Of a DNA stretch of 64,000 nucleotides, positions 24,372-33,029 are shown one piece after another. Both the position numbers and the translations under genes were made by a program. How positions within the stretch are numbered: the first letter of the stretch is position 1; each line of letters starts with the position of its first letter. This stretch comes from Hermatobates lingyangjiaoensis (Eukaryota > Arthropoda > Insecta > Hemiptera > Hermatobatidae). Location of the stretch: assembly GCA_026182355.1 (NCBI GenBank), contig JAPFBL010000035.1:3105501-3169500 (forward strand), written 5' to 3'. The notes beneath the pieces were generated by a model. That model did not search any database. It was not told where the DNA came from and was given only the letters and a program-made list of their open reading frames with translations.

Positions 24372-24400
24372 ACTGACTCCTGGGCGAGGTGTCCTTAAGG
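24372..24400 (-). promoter_or_regulatory. Core promoter of JHBP gene 1
   Basis: An arthropod initiator TCAGT (24376-24372) lies 11 nt upstream of the ATG. A CCTTAAGG box (24400-24393) sits about 20 nt further up. Gene 2 has the same arrangement, with CTTAAAAG and CAGT. The TATA match here is weak. Confidence 0.4.
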
Positions 24401-24934
24401 TATTGAAAACGGGAGTGGAGAGGCGACCCTCCTGTAATCACTTTTAAACTATACACACGAGCAAAATAGAAGGAATAAGAAAAAAACAATCTGCACTCGG
24501 ACAGTCGAACCTATTTTCTTTTATTTACTTTGACCTTGTGAGAACCAAACTGAATAATTGACTTTAATGGTTGTTTTGAAAAGAGCTAAGTTTATATTTT
24601 ATTTTATAATAAATTATATAAATTGGATTTAATTTTACTGTAGAATTCTTTAGAAAACAGCAACTACTATTAATCGATGCTAATGAAATGAATACATTAA
24701 TGGAAACTACCCATTGATGACTCTACATACGAAGTAAAAGAAATAAAATATAAATAAAATAAATAAATCTATAATTAAAAATAAACTCCACATAAATATT
24801 ATAAACCACTAACATTTATAAACTTATGTCATTAAAACTACAACTTTTTTTGTGTTAATTTAAAATACCCAAGTTTAATTTTAAGTAAGTACGGTTAATC
24901 CAGATTACTCAAACATATTAATAGACCAAATATA

Positions 24935-25260
24935 GGGCCAGATTAGCTCAGTGGTTAACGTGCTCCCCTCTGAACTGGTGAGTCCGGGGTTCGATACCCA
25001 CTTTGGTCCTCGATTTATTCACGTGGGAGCTGAATAAATCTGAGGACGTTGTCCTTCTGCGAGGATGTTAAACCGTCGGTCCCGAGCCTATACGATGTCA
25101 GGTACACGTTTCATGATCCCTACTCTAAATACACTTCAGTTAGGCAAAATTATAAAAATTTTGGTTATTATGCTTTATTGCCAATGTAAAATCAATCTTC
25201 ATTGTGTGGGTACATATAGGGCCCAATGTTCCCTTGTGGGACTGCCACTGCAACCTACAG
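24935..25260 (+). repeat. tRNA-derived SINE, copy 3 (best preserved)
   Basis: A box TTAGCTCAGTGGTTAACG and B box GGGGTTCGATACC. The body ends GACTGCCACTGCAACCTA. It reads like a tRNA over the first 75 nt but lacks a full cloverleaf and carries the family body, so it is not a tRNA gene. Confidence 0.85.
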
Positions 25261-25512
25261 TGTTGCCGAAATATGATATAAAATAATATAATTTAATGAA
25301 AACATTGTAAAAATTACTTCTTTCACTGTTGTAATAAAAAAAGTATGGTTTACTTACTTTGACTTCCATAGTTGCATTTTTCCTTGTTGATTTTAAAAAA
25401 CACTTCTTATTAATTGAATTTTTCAATTAACATCAGTATATATTTTATTCATTCATTATTTCTTAATTTCGACCTTAAAAATAACAACAATATGTAGCCG
25501 AAATTTAAATAG

Positions 25513-25922
25513 ATATCTAATATACATTGAGTTAGCGGCTTTAGCCTTCGAGGAGAGATTCGGTGGAATACCTCCGATGGATATGTAATATATATTGAGT
25601 TAGCGGCTTTAGCCTTCGAGGGGAGATTCGGTGGGATACCTCCGATGGATATGTAATATATATTGAGTTAGCGGCTTTAGCCTTCGAGGAGAGATTCAGT
25701 GGGATACCTCCGATGGATATGTAATATATATTGAGTTAGCGGCTTTAGCCTTCGAGGAGAGATTCGGTGGGATACCTCCGATGGATATGTAATATATATT
25801 GAGTTAGCGGCTTTAGCCTTCGAGGAGAGATTCGGTGGGATACCTCCGATGGATATGTAATATATATTGAGTTAGCGGTTTTAGCCTTCGAGGAGAGATT
25901 CGGTGGGATACCTCCGATGGAT
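25513..25922. repeat. 68-bp tandem repeat, six copies
   Basis: Each unit contains GTTAGCGGCTTTAGCCTTCG and GGGATACCTCCGATGG plus an AT-rich linker. Units are almost identical, which points to recent amplification. Confidence 0.95.
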
Positions 25923-26392
25923 GAAATGCTCTAGTAGGGCAGATAAAGCAGTCTGTATGGGGATTGAATACTTGGTAGATGAAAGCACTGTCGAGGTTAG
26001 TATTGACAGTCTCATTGGTTTTTTAAATGACTAACTAAAGTGCATTTCATTCTGGGTGCAAGTGAGCCTATATCTTAATTTAGGTAGATAATATATCTTA
26101 ATTTAAATGTAGCTCCATATCATAAGCATTTAAATGGAAAAAATCATGTTACTTAGAATGTATTTTAATTTTAATAAATTGTATTACTTCTAATTTTAAT
26201 ATAGTATAAAATATTTAATCAAATTCGTCCTGGTTTTTTTGGGTTATGTTAAACTAACAGCTATGAGATAAAGAAAGTAGTAAGATGTGTTGACATATTC
26301 TGGTATCCATCAACTTTATTTGTAATTAAATAAACTTATTCATAATGATAAATTAGAATAAAAATTAATGAAATAATGTTTAATTTTTATTG

Positions 26393-26656
26393 GGGCCAGG
26401 TTAACCAATGTCAACGTGCTCCTGTCTGGACAGGTAGATCTGGGGTTCAACAACCATTCTGACCTTCGATTTATTTATGTGTGAGGTGAATAAATCTGAA
26501 TACGTCGTCCTTCGGAGAGGGCGTTAGGCCCCAAGTCTTAAAATCTTTAAAGATCCTTACTCTATATACACTTGAGAGGCAAACATTTGGTATCACAAAG
26601 GGCTGATGATCGGCCTGTGCGCTCCTTGTGAGACTGCAACCTAATCTAACCTAACC
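26393..26656 (+). repeat. tRNA-derived SINE, copy 4
   Basis: GGGCCAGGTTAACCAATG head, GGGGTTCAACAACC degraded B box, CTTCGGAGAGGGC, ending CTAATCTAACCTAACC. Confidence 0.75.
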
Positions 26657-26759
26657 TTAATTTTGTTACCCACAGCCTACTGTTTAGAATGTCTTGAGTT
26701 TACTTTTCTTTCTGTTTATGGAAAAACAAAATTGTTGTCATGCTGAAACAAATTCCAAA

Positions 26760-27780
26760 ATTACGACCTTATTATCTTTCTTTTGAGATGCCTCTTGTGT
26801 TTGGTGGTTCCAGTGAAGTAGACGTTGCTGAAATAATCCCCCTCCCCTTGTTCACTGCACTCTAATCCCCTCGATATGTCACTGCTTTTTGGTAGGTTGA
26901 CAATCGTGGATCCAGAAAGCCCCCCCCCCCCCCCCATGTACTTTGAACTTCTCGTGGTGGGGGAGTTTAACATGCCTGGATAATGGCATGAACTGAGAAA
27001 GGCAAACACTGGGTGGGGTGCTAGCCTGAGCCGGCGTCCGGGGGTGGAAAGTCCGTCTGCTGGCCTGCGGGGCTGTCGGCCCGGTAAGTATCATTTGCTG
27101 TGGGCGTAACAGTAACTTTAACTGCTACCTTATGGTCCCTGGTCTTGGGCTGGTGTCTGCGGGTGGAAAGTCCGCGGGTCGGGGGCGGATATCAAGTCAT
27201 CTTTTCTTCTTCCGTCTTGCTCCTGTCTTTTTTAAGACATTTCTCAGCTCCCAGCAAAACCAGATTGGAATGGAATGGAATGCATCAGGTGTTACGATTT
27301 ATTGGTGCGAGGTTAGCTGCATCTGGTTATGGCGGACATAGGTCTGCCTGACCTGACGCTGCCTCATTGTTTCCAATTCCTTCCCCCTACAGCTTTTCTT
27401 GTAATCTCTGACTCCTTCCCTTCCCTCCTTCCCTTTGTCATCTTTCAACTTCCTATTAACTATTGCTCTTGTTTTTTTCCCTTTCACTTTTCCCCTGTAA
27501 TTCTTGATGATCTCTTTCATCAAGTAACTCTCAGTCTCTTAGAGACTACCAGCTTAAGTTTATAAGCTTTCGTTGATGTAGGTGGTGGAAGCCTGCCTGT
27601 GCGAGGTCCACCTTGAGCACTTGACGAGGATTGTCTCGTTTGTCTCATTCGTGAGGAGACCTTTGGTTTCTCGTGACATGGTGAAAGAGCTCCACGTTAA
27701 GAAACATCAACCTATTCTGCTTTATCATGATGTAGTCGAAATGGCTGAGGCACATGGTTAAATCAAAACAGGATCCGGAG
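26760..27780. repeat. GC-rich block, probable retroelement piece
   Basis: A much higher GC content than its surroundings, a C17 run at 26921-26937, a repeated motif GGGTGGAAAGTCCG (near 27045 and 27160), a TGGAATGGAATGGAATG run at 27268 and a pyrimidine-rich tract at 27360-27500. It has no coding signature that I trust. It resembles untranslated sequence of a non-LTR retrotransposon, but I cannot assign a family. Confidence 0.35.
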
Positions 27781-27789
27781 AGAATCCAG

Positions 27790-28500
27790 AGCAATGATTA
27801 AGGTGTTTATATTTTCATAAACAAGATAAGGAAGATAAAGAAGACGCCGAGACGTTCACCTCCCCGAAGCAATAATTAAGTTTTGACGGTGATTTACGTT
27901 TCATTAAGTTAGCAGAGATATTTATAATTTAGTGAAAGAATTGTTTATAGATTTAATTAGAGATATTATAATTTATTGAAAGAATGTTTTTTCACTCAGG
28001 TGACCTCAGAGGCTTTGATTTGCCTCTATCTTCGGTAGACCATGTTGCTCCGAGATGTGGCGTAAAAAGAATCATCCTGTTTTGTCATTGTGTTGTAGTT
28101 TTACTGAGGGGAGGTTCAGGAACTTTTCAGAATACCAAAACAGGATCCATACAAAAATTTGAAAACTCAAACTGATTTTCAGATCGTCATGCAGTTGTTC
28201 ACTTGTCAATGAAAGAGACTGGCATTAATTTATATTAAAGTAATAAAAAACGAAGTTTGCACAGACTGATGACAGTCAAGTTCCGAGGATCAAAACGTCC
28301 CCAAATCATCACATTGTGTATGCTTAGTTTTCTTGAGATATTCGGATTGCTTTAATTACTGAAATCTCCGGGAAAATTACTGAGAGTATTCTCCGGGGGT
28401 GAAACCTTGCATGATGAAAGTAATTATCAGCGAACTATGTTATCTGTCATCAGCATTTACTTTGTTACATGCGTATTATTAGCACCACCAATATTAGTAA
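27790..28500. other. Intergenic, nothing recognised
   Basis: The words AACAGGATCC recur at 27768 and 28140, suggesting repeat-derived sequence. No ORF or structure I can support. Confidence 0.3.
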
Positions 28501-28507
28501 ACATCAT

Positions 28508-28650
28508 ATTATTATAAAAGTCTGTCATGCCTCGTGAATCGTTGTTGTATAAGTCCTGCCTAGAAGTCCAACTTGAAGATATATTGCATGCAAAACCGGT
28601 TGGACAAGTACATCTATTCACGACGTTTGACGGATTTATATAATAATATT
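28508..28650. repeat. Inverted repeat related to 17511-17609
   Basis: ATTATTATAAAAGTCTGTC and CCTCGTGAAT on the left face ATTCACGACGTTTGACGG and ATAATAAT on the right; the loop contains AAACCGGTTGGAC. Confidence 0.5.
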
Positions 28651-28884
28651 ATATTTACTTTAGTGCTTGTCAGAGTGAAACTTCCTATGCATACCATTTC
28701 AAGTTTTTATGAATAATTCCAAGCACATGCTGTCCATATCTTGTATTATAGATCTTCTAGAAGTGACAATCCATGCCTTATGTACTTAATTATGTTATTT
28801 ATTCAGTCTCACTATCTCATTTCGTTTCAATAAATAAGATAAATAATTGTGTATTAGCTTACAGATAATACATATAGAAGTTAT

Positions 28885-28952
28885 TTGTACACACACATGC
28901 GCACACACTCACACACATACAGACACACACACACACGCATATATATATATAA
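28885..28952. repeat. (CA)n and (TA)n microsatellite
   Basis: Mostly ACAC repeats, followed by ATATATATAT. Confidence 0.8.
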
Positions 28953-28985
28953 CAGATTCAATAATATATCAACCGTTTGATAGAA

Positions 28986-29064
28986 TAGGTGTGTTCTCTA
29001 ATCGGGGTTCGGTCAATTTTCCAGGATAAAAAATTGACTGAACCCCGATTAGAGAACACACCTA
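28986..29064. repeat. PLE-type inverted twin, short
   Basis: TAGGTGTGTTCTCTAATCGG (28986) is mirrored by CCGATTAGAGAACACACCTA (ending 29064), followed by (TA)n. The same arm occurs singly at 11834. Confidence 0.7.
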
Positions 29065-29091
29065 TATATATATAAATAAATATATATATAT

Positions 29092-29210
29092 AAAATAAAT
29101 TCAAAACGAAGGAAACACACAGACATAACTAACATCGATATTTCGACCATCGTCGTCATATCGATGTGAGTGTGTCTTTCTGTGTGTTTCCTTCGTTTTG
29201 AATTTATTTT
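29092..29210. repeat. PLE-type inverted twin
   Basis: Arms of about 50 nt (TTCAAAACGAAGGAAACACAC and its complement). The centre, read on -, holds a degenerate hammerhead-like GACGA...GAAAUAUCGAU segment. Confidence 0.6.
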
Positions 29211-29235
29211 ATTTAAAAAAGTCCGCTACCGTTTC

Positions 29236-29237
<2 letters not shown>

Positions 29238-29296
<59 letters not shown>

Positions 29297-29720
29297 TGTA
29301 TATTGGCAGCAGATTTTCTTGTAAACATATTTTATTAAAGTAGACGGCAGCTTCCGCATTTACGACTTTTTTGCTCGTTTTCTCTAGTTTTCTTACTAGT
29401 TTTTTCTGGTAGGGAGTGATTTCATGGAGGAGTTGTCCCAGAGACATCAAAGAAATAATTTTTTAGCTTAATCAATAATATTATATTTTTACACTTACAA
29501 GCTTTCGATTTTCTCAGAAATCATCTTCAGGTATATATCATTATTAAACAGATTAAATCACACAATAACAATTTTTCCAAATGTTAAACAGACATTAAAA
29601 GGAATAAAAATTTAGATGTTAATAGAACTAGATGAACTTTGTGAAAAAACAAAACAAGTCCACTGTGACAAGTGTAAGGTTACAACTTGTCATTCACATT
29701 ATATATATATATATATATAA
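29238..29720 (-). mobile_element. Solo PLE pseudo-LTR in (TA)n, family B
   Basis: On -, from the (TA)n at 29720: about 160 nt of leader (CTTACACTTGTCACAGTGG), a hammerhead-like motif (29494-29534), ATG at 29450 and the ORF start QLLHEITPYQKKLVRKLEK, ending ENLLPIYTNIY at a 50-nt (TA)n run. A sister copy is at 31330-31745. Confidence 0.75.
29494..29534 (-). ncRNA. Hammerhead-like motif
   Basis: CUGAAGA (29530-29524), stem II GAUUU/AAAUC, GAAA (29506-29503), palindromic AGCU as stem III, cleavage predicted after U (29499), stem I UAC/GUA. One extra U precedes stem II. Confidence 0.55.
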
Positions 29721-29785
29721 AGATTTCACATAAACACGTGTAATAACAATCAATGATCAAATCACAATAAGAAATGGGAAAACAA

Positions 29786-29828
29786 GACTAAGATCTTTCA
29801 ACCTTAACAAGCGGTCATCGTCAGAGTC
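29786..29828 (-). ncRNA. Hammerhead-like ribozyme (best preserved)
   Basis: Stem I is GACU (29828-29825) with AGUC (29789-29786), all four pairs. CUGACGA is at 29824-29818, stem II GACC/GGUU, GAAA 29799-29796, then palindromic AGAUCU as stem III and cleavage predicted after U (29790). One base is inserted between CUGACGA and stem II. Confidence 0.65.
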
Positions 29829-29998
29829 AAAAACCCAACTGAAACACTAGATGCAGAAGACATCTGGTGAGGGGCTGAGAAGAGTGGGAGGGAAGAGTGG
29901 TATTTTAAAAGGGTGAAAGCGCAGGAAAGGACTAATGTCCAGAAAGGGATGTTTGGGGAAACAAAGGAGTACAGTAAGAAAGAGTAAAAAACTATCCG

Positions 29999-30340
29999 CT
30001 AGCTGTCAACCATCTTAGAAGAGGCTATTGCCGTCGTAACGAAAGTATCAAGTTTGAAGAGACTGTTACTAATGTTTATAATATTTGATCTATTAAATTT
30101 AATTAGAGACGATTCAATAATATTTCTTAACAACATTGATTTTTCATAGGTAATAAATTTAGCTCTTGTCCAATCAATGTGATGATTTTCATTTTTTATA
30201 TGCAAGAATAAGGCCCTACTTTTTTCCTGTCTACTTACGTTGTATTGGTGTTGTTTTACACGTATCCTTAATGATTTACCAGTTTGACCAATATAAATTT
30301 TATGGCAATTTTTACACGGAATTTTATAAATACCACCGAT
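29999..30340 (-). CDS. PLE GIY-YIG endonuclease domain fragment
   Basis: An open stretch of 113 codons plus stop. It starts directly after an in-frame TAA, so it is a 3' remnant of a longer ORF. It reads IGGIYKIPCKNCHKIYIGQT, then GKSLRIRVKQHQYNV and later YEKSMLLRNIIESSLIKFN. The GIY, the YIG ten residues later, the Arg of RIR and the following His and Glu are all present, so the nuclease core is complete. In PLEs this domain nicks target DNA for reverse transcription (established). The RT domain is missing here, so the copy cannot be autonomous. A decayed relative is at 13630-13995. Confidence 0.8.
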   Translation of the reverse strand: MGGIYKIPCKNCHKIYIGQTGKSLRIRVKQHQYNVSRQEKSRALFLHIKNENHHIDWTRAKFITYEKSMLLRNIIESSLIKFNRSNIINISNSLFKLDTFVTTAIASSKMVDS

Positions 30341-30427
30341 TTATAAAATCTGTAAGTAAGATCTTTTGAAAGGTCTTAGTCTTGTTTTCCCATTTCTTAT
30401 TTTAGTTTGATCATTGATTGTTGTTTC

Positions 30428-30839
30428 GCGTGTTTATGTGAAATCTTTATATATATATATTATTGAATTTGATAGCAGATTCTGCATTCACGATCTTCCT
30501 ACTTATAGCTTCTATTTTCCTTACAATTTTCTTTTGAGAAGGTGATAATTGCCAAAGCAAACTAGCATACGACATTCAGAAGGCTGAAACACTAAATAAC
30601 ACTTCACTGGGGATAACTATATTTTATTATCACTACACTAGATTAAACTAAGATAACAAGCTTTCGGCCCCATGGGTCATCATCAGGTTCTTAAACTACT
30701 TATATTAACTAAATATACATATTACTAACTACTTTGGCGTTTAAATGCCAACTGAAAACTGCTTTCTGTAGAAGTGAAAGTTGGTGGTGAGGGTGGAGTA
30801 GGGGTGAGGGCTTGAAAGAGGACTTGCTGCCGAAATACA

Positions 30840-30879
<40 letters not shown>

Positions 30880-30880
30880 T
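30428..30880 (-). mobile_element. PLE pseudo-LTR unit in (TA)n
   Basis: Read on -, it begins at (TA)n 30877-30841 with the complement of EDLLPKYTNIY. It then has a hammerhead-like motif (30652-30692) and an ORF start (SLLWQLSPSQKKIVRKIEA, IVNAESAIKFN) that stops at FN beside the left TA run (30470). Confidence 0.7.
30652..30692 (-). ncRNA. Hammerhead-like motif
   Basis: CUGAUGA (30686-30680), a GACCC/GGGCC-like stem II with a mismatch, GAAA (30665-30662), palindromic AGCU as stem III. Confidence 0.45.
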
Positions 30881-31335
30881 ATACTTTGGGAGCAGACCTT
30901 CTTTTAAACATACCTCATTAAAGATCTTGCCAACATTAAGTTTAGTATGTTTCCTACATACCTTTTCAAGGTTTCGAATGCTACCTTTCCATACCTGTTA
31001 CTCATGTTTATTAAGGTAGTGTTTTTTAAAAGAATATTTTATTATTAGTTATGTTTGATAGAAGTGAGGTAATTGTCATTGTAAATAAGTATTTATTAGA
31101 ATTGTTTAAAAAAACCTTGTATATAGAATCCTTGAAAATGGTCAACGTAGACCGAAACGTCGGAAATGTAATATGAAAAATACAATGAAAGATAAAAAAA
31201 TCGGTGAGTTAATTTATATGGTACCACAGAGATGGAAAGGTAGCATTCGAAACCTTGAAAAGGTATGTAGGAAACATACTAAACTTAATGTTGGCAAGAT
31301 CTTTAATGAGGTATATATATATATATATATATATA
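30878..31335 (+). mobile_element. PLE pseudo-LTR unit in (TA)n
   Basis: The 5' end is the complement of GKIFNEVCLKEGLLPKYTNI (30880-30945) and further ORF-start codons. The middle holds a hammerhead-like segment (31130-31160: GGUC/GACC stem II, GAAACGUC). The 3' end encodes IRNLEKVCRKHTKLNVGKIF and stops at FNE beside (TA)n at 31311. Confidence 0.7.
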
Positions 31336-31745
31336 TATGTTAGTGTATATTTACAGCAGATTCTCTTGTAAACATATTTTATTAAAGTAGACTGCAGCTT
31401 CCGCATTCACGACCTTTTTGCTGGTGTTTTCTAGTTTTCTAACTAGTTTGCTTTGGTAGCGAGTGATTTCATGAAGGAGTTGTCCAAGAGACATCGAAGA
31501 AATAATTTCGTAGGTTACTCAATAATATATTTTTACTTACAAGGTTTCGATTTCACTGAAATCATCATCAGGTATATCGTATAAACTGATTAAGCGTAAA
31601 CTAACTTTAAAACAATTTTGAGAAGGTTAAACAAACATTAAAATGATTAAAATTAAGAGGATAAATAGAAGTAGACAATCATTGTGGAAATAAACAAGTC
31701 CACTGTGACAAGTGGAAGGTTACAACTTGTTATACACATTGCTAT
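31330..31745 (-). mobile_element. Solo PLE pseudo-LTR in (TA)n, family B
   Basis: Sister of 29238-29720 with the same leader (AAGTCCACTGTGACAAGTG on +), hammerhead-like motif, ORF start and NLL..YTNIY end at (TA)n. Confidence 0.7.
31533..31576 (-). ncRNA. Hammerhead-like motif
   Basis: CUGAUGA (31571-31565), stem II GAUUUC/GAAAUC, GAAA (31548-31545). Stem III is ACCU instead of the palindromic AGCU of its sister, so this copy is probably damaged. Confidence 0.45.
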
Positions 31746-31979
31746 ATACAAACAAGATGAACGTGCCCTAAGAAATATCATACGCACTAATGTTTTCCCG
31801 ACAAATGAAACTGATAAACTCTGATTTAGGATTTACTACCAAAGCAAAAAGACTCAAAACCTTCTCCTTAAAAACCGCCCCCACAGGAATGTCTCAGTGC
31901 TGCAAAAAAGTCACTTGGTGTACCAATATACATGTAATACCGGGAACTGTTACCTAGTAAGCATATCATTGTTACCTAG

Positions 31980-32340
31980 CAATTGACCCTTTCAATTCAA
32001 ACGGTAGAAATTTCCCTTCAGCGTCTGTTTCGCAATAACGGTAAATAAATTGCAAGGCCAAACTCTGTCTACGGCAATTGAAGTGAGTGAGGCCAAGTGT
32101 TTTTCACATGGTCAACTGTATCTTGCTTGCTCAAGAGTCAGAGGTTCTAACTCTTTGTTTTTCTATGAACCTGAAGGACAGGCAGTTAATGTGGTGTATA
32201 TAGTGGCACTTACTTAACACTGTGCTAATAAATATATTTTTTCCTATACTTATTATAATTTTTCTAATAATATTTTTGAAATACCATGTATTATCTCTAA
32301 TTTTTTTAAAATACCGGTCAAAGACGAGCACGTCTGTTAA
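31980..32340 (+). pseudogene. Helitron helicase C-terminus and 3' end, decayed
   Basis: With frameshifts it reads ITVNKLQGQTLSTAIEVSEA, then CFSHGQLYLACSRVRGSN, FFYEPEGQAVNVVYIVAL and a stop. This is the conserved end of Helitron helicases (CF.HGQLYVACSRV...NVVY). About 125 nt on, GGTCAAAGACGAGCACGTCT is the 3' hairpin, but CTAG has been lost. Confidence 0.75.
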
Positions 32341-32877
32341 TTATCAATATAATAGAGACTGGTTAGTTTAATGGTTTGGTTTTCCTCGGTTTAGATTAGC
32401 ATAGTGTACCGTTTATGTTCATTGTAATACTGTAATGTAAGCATACCTGCTGCACTCCTCTCTTCTCATATTACCCTGTTTCCAATAGTGTCCTTTGACA
32501 TCCTAATTAGTCAACATCGCCGTACTGAGGCAGGTACCTAACTCATTTAGTTTAAATTTTTGGTTTTTTCCTAAATGGAATTTTGGTATTTCTAATTTGT
32601 ATACACATTTTTGTTTGTATTGTGAATATAACCTGACTATGAACACTAAGTGTTGGGAAGGCGTTGTGTGATTAAATCTTTTTTGTGTGAGAAGACCTAG
32701 TGTTTTTTTTCCTCTTAAATGTACATTACATATAAAAATTACTCTCACTTTTGTACCACTTTGATATTATGTATTTTTAAAAGGAATAAAAAGAACAACT
32801 ACTTTATAACAAAACTATAATATGATGACAGTATGCCTTGCATATTGTATGGGTAGTGAATGGGGTCTGCTCGCTGT

Positions 32878-33029
32878 TTATGTCGATATCATATCCTCGA
32901 TGGGGATTTTCAGGAAAACACTGTTGGCAAGTTGTTTGAAGGCTTCACCCATGGCCAATGAAATTGTCACCTTAAGCTCTGCTAATAGCACCCGCCAATT
33001 TTCGTTCATAAATTTGTTCATTTGTTCTC
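32878..33029 (-). CDS. JHBP gene 2 exon 6 with stop
   Basis: 152 nt. Encodes EQMNKFMNENWRVLLAEL, GEAFKQLANSVFLKIPIED and TAA at 32880-32878. Confidence 0.92.

Larger units (their letters stand above)
29720..30450 (-). mobile_element. PLE copy with GIY-YIG domain, family C
   Basis: The left boundary is a pseudo-LTR with AACACGTG and AAGATCTT words read on -. The body encodes the endonuclease. The right end (30350-30430) is a + strand copy of the pseudo-LTR end, so the two ends face each other. Both sides abut (TA)n. Confidence 0.75.

Noticed and set aside
24935..25010. Possible tRNA gene
   Set aside because: It has A and B boxes but continues into the shared SINE body, and no proper anticodon arm can be drawn.
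25513..25922. CRISPR-like regular repeat
   Set aside because: Units are directly joined with no variable spacers, and the DNA is eukaryotic; it is a plain tandem repeat.
26761..27565. Six overlapping ORFs on both strands
   Set aside because: They result from the higher GC of this block, where stops are rare; none has a domain.
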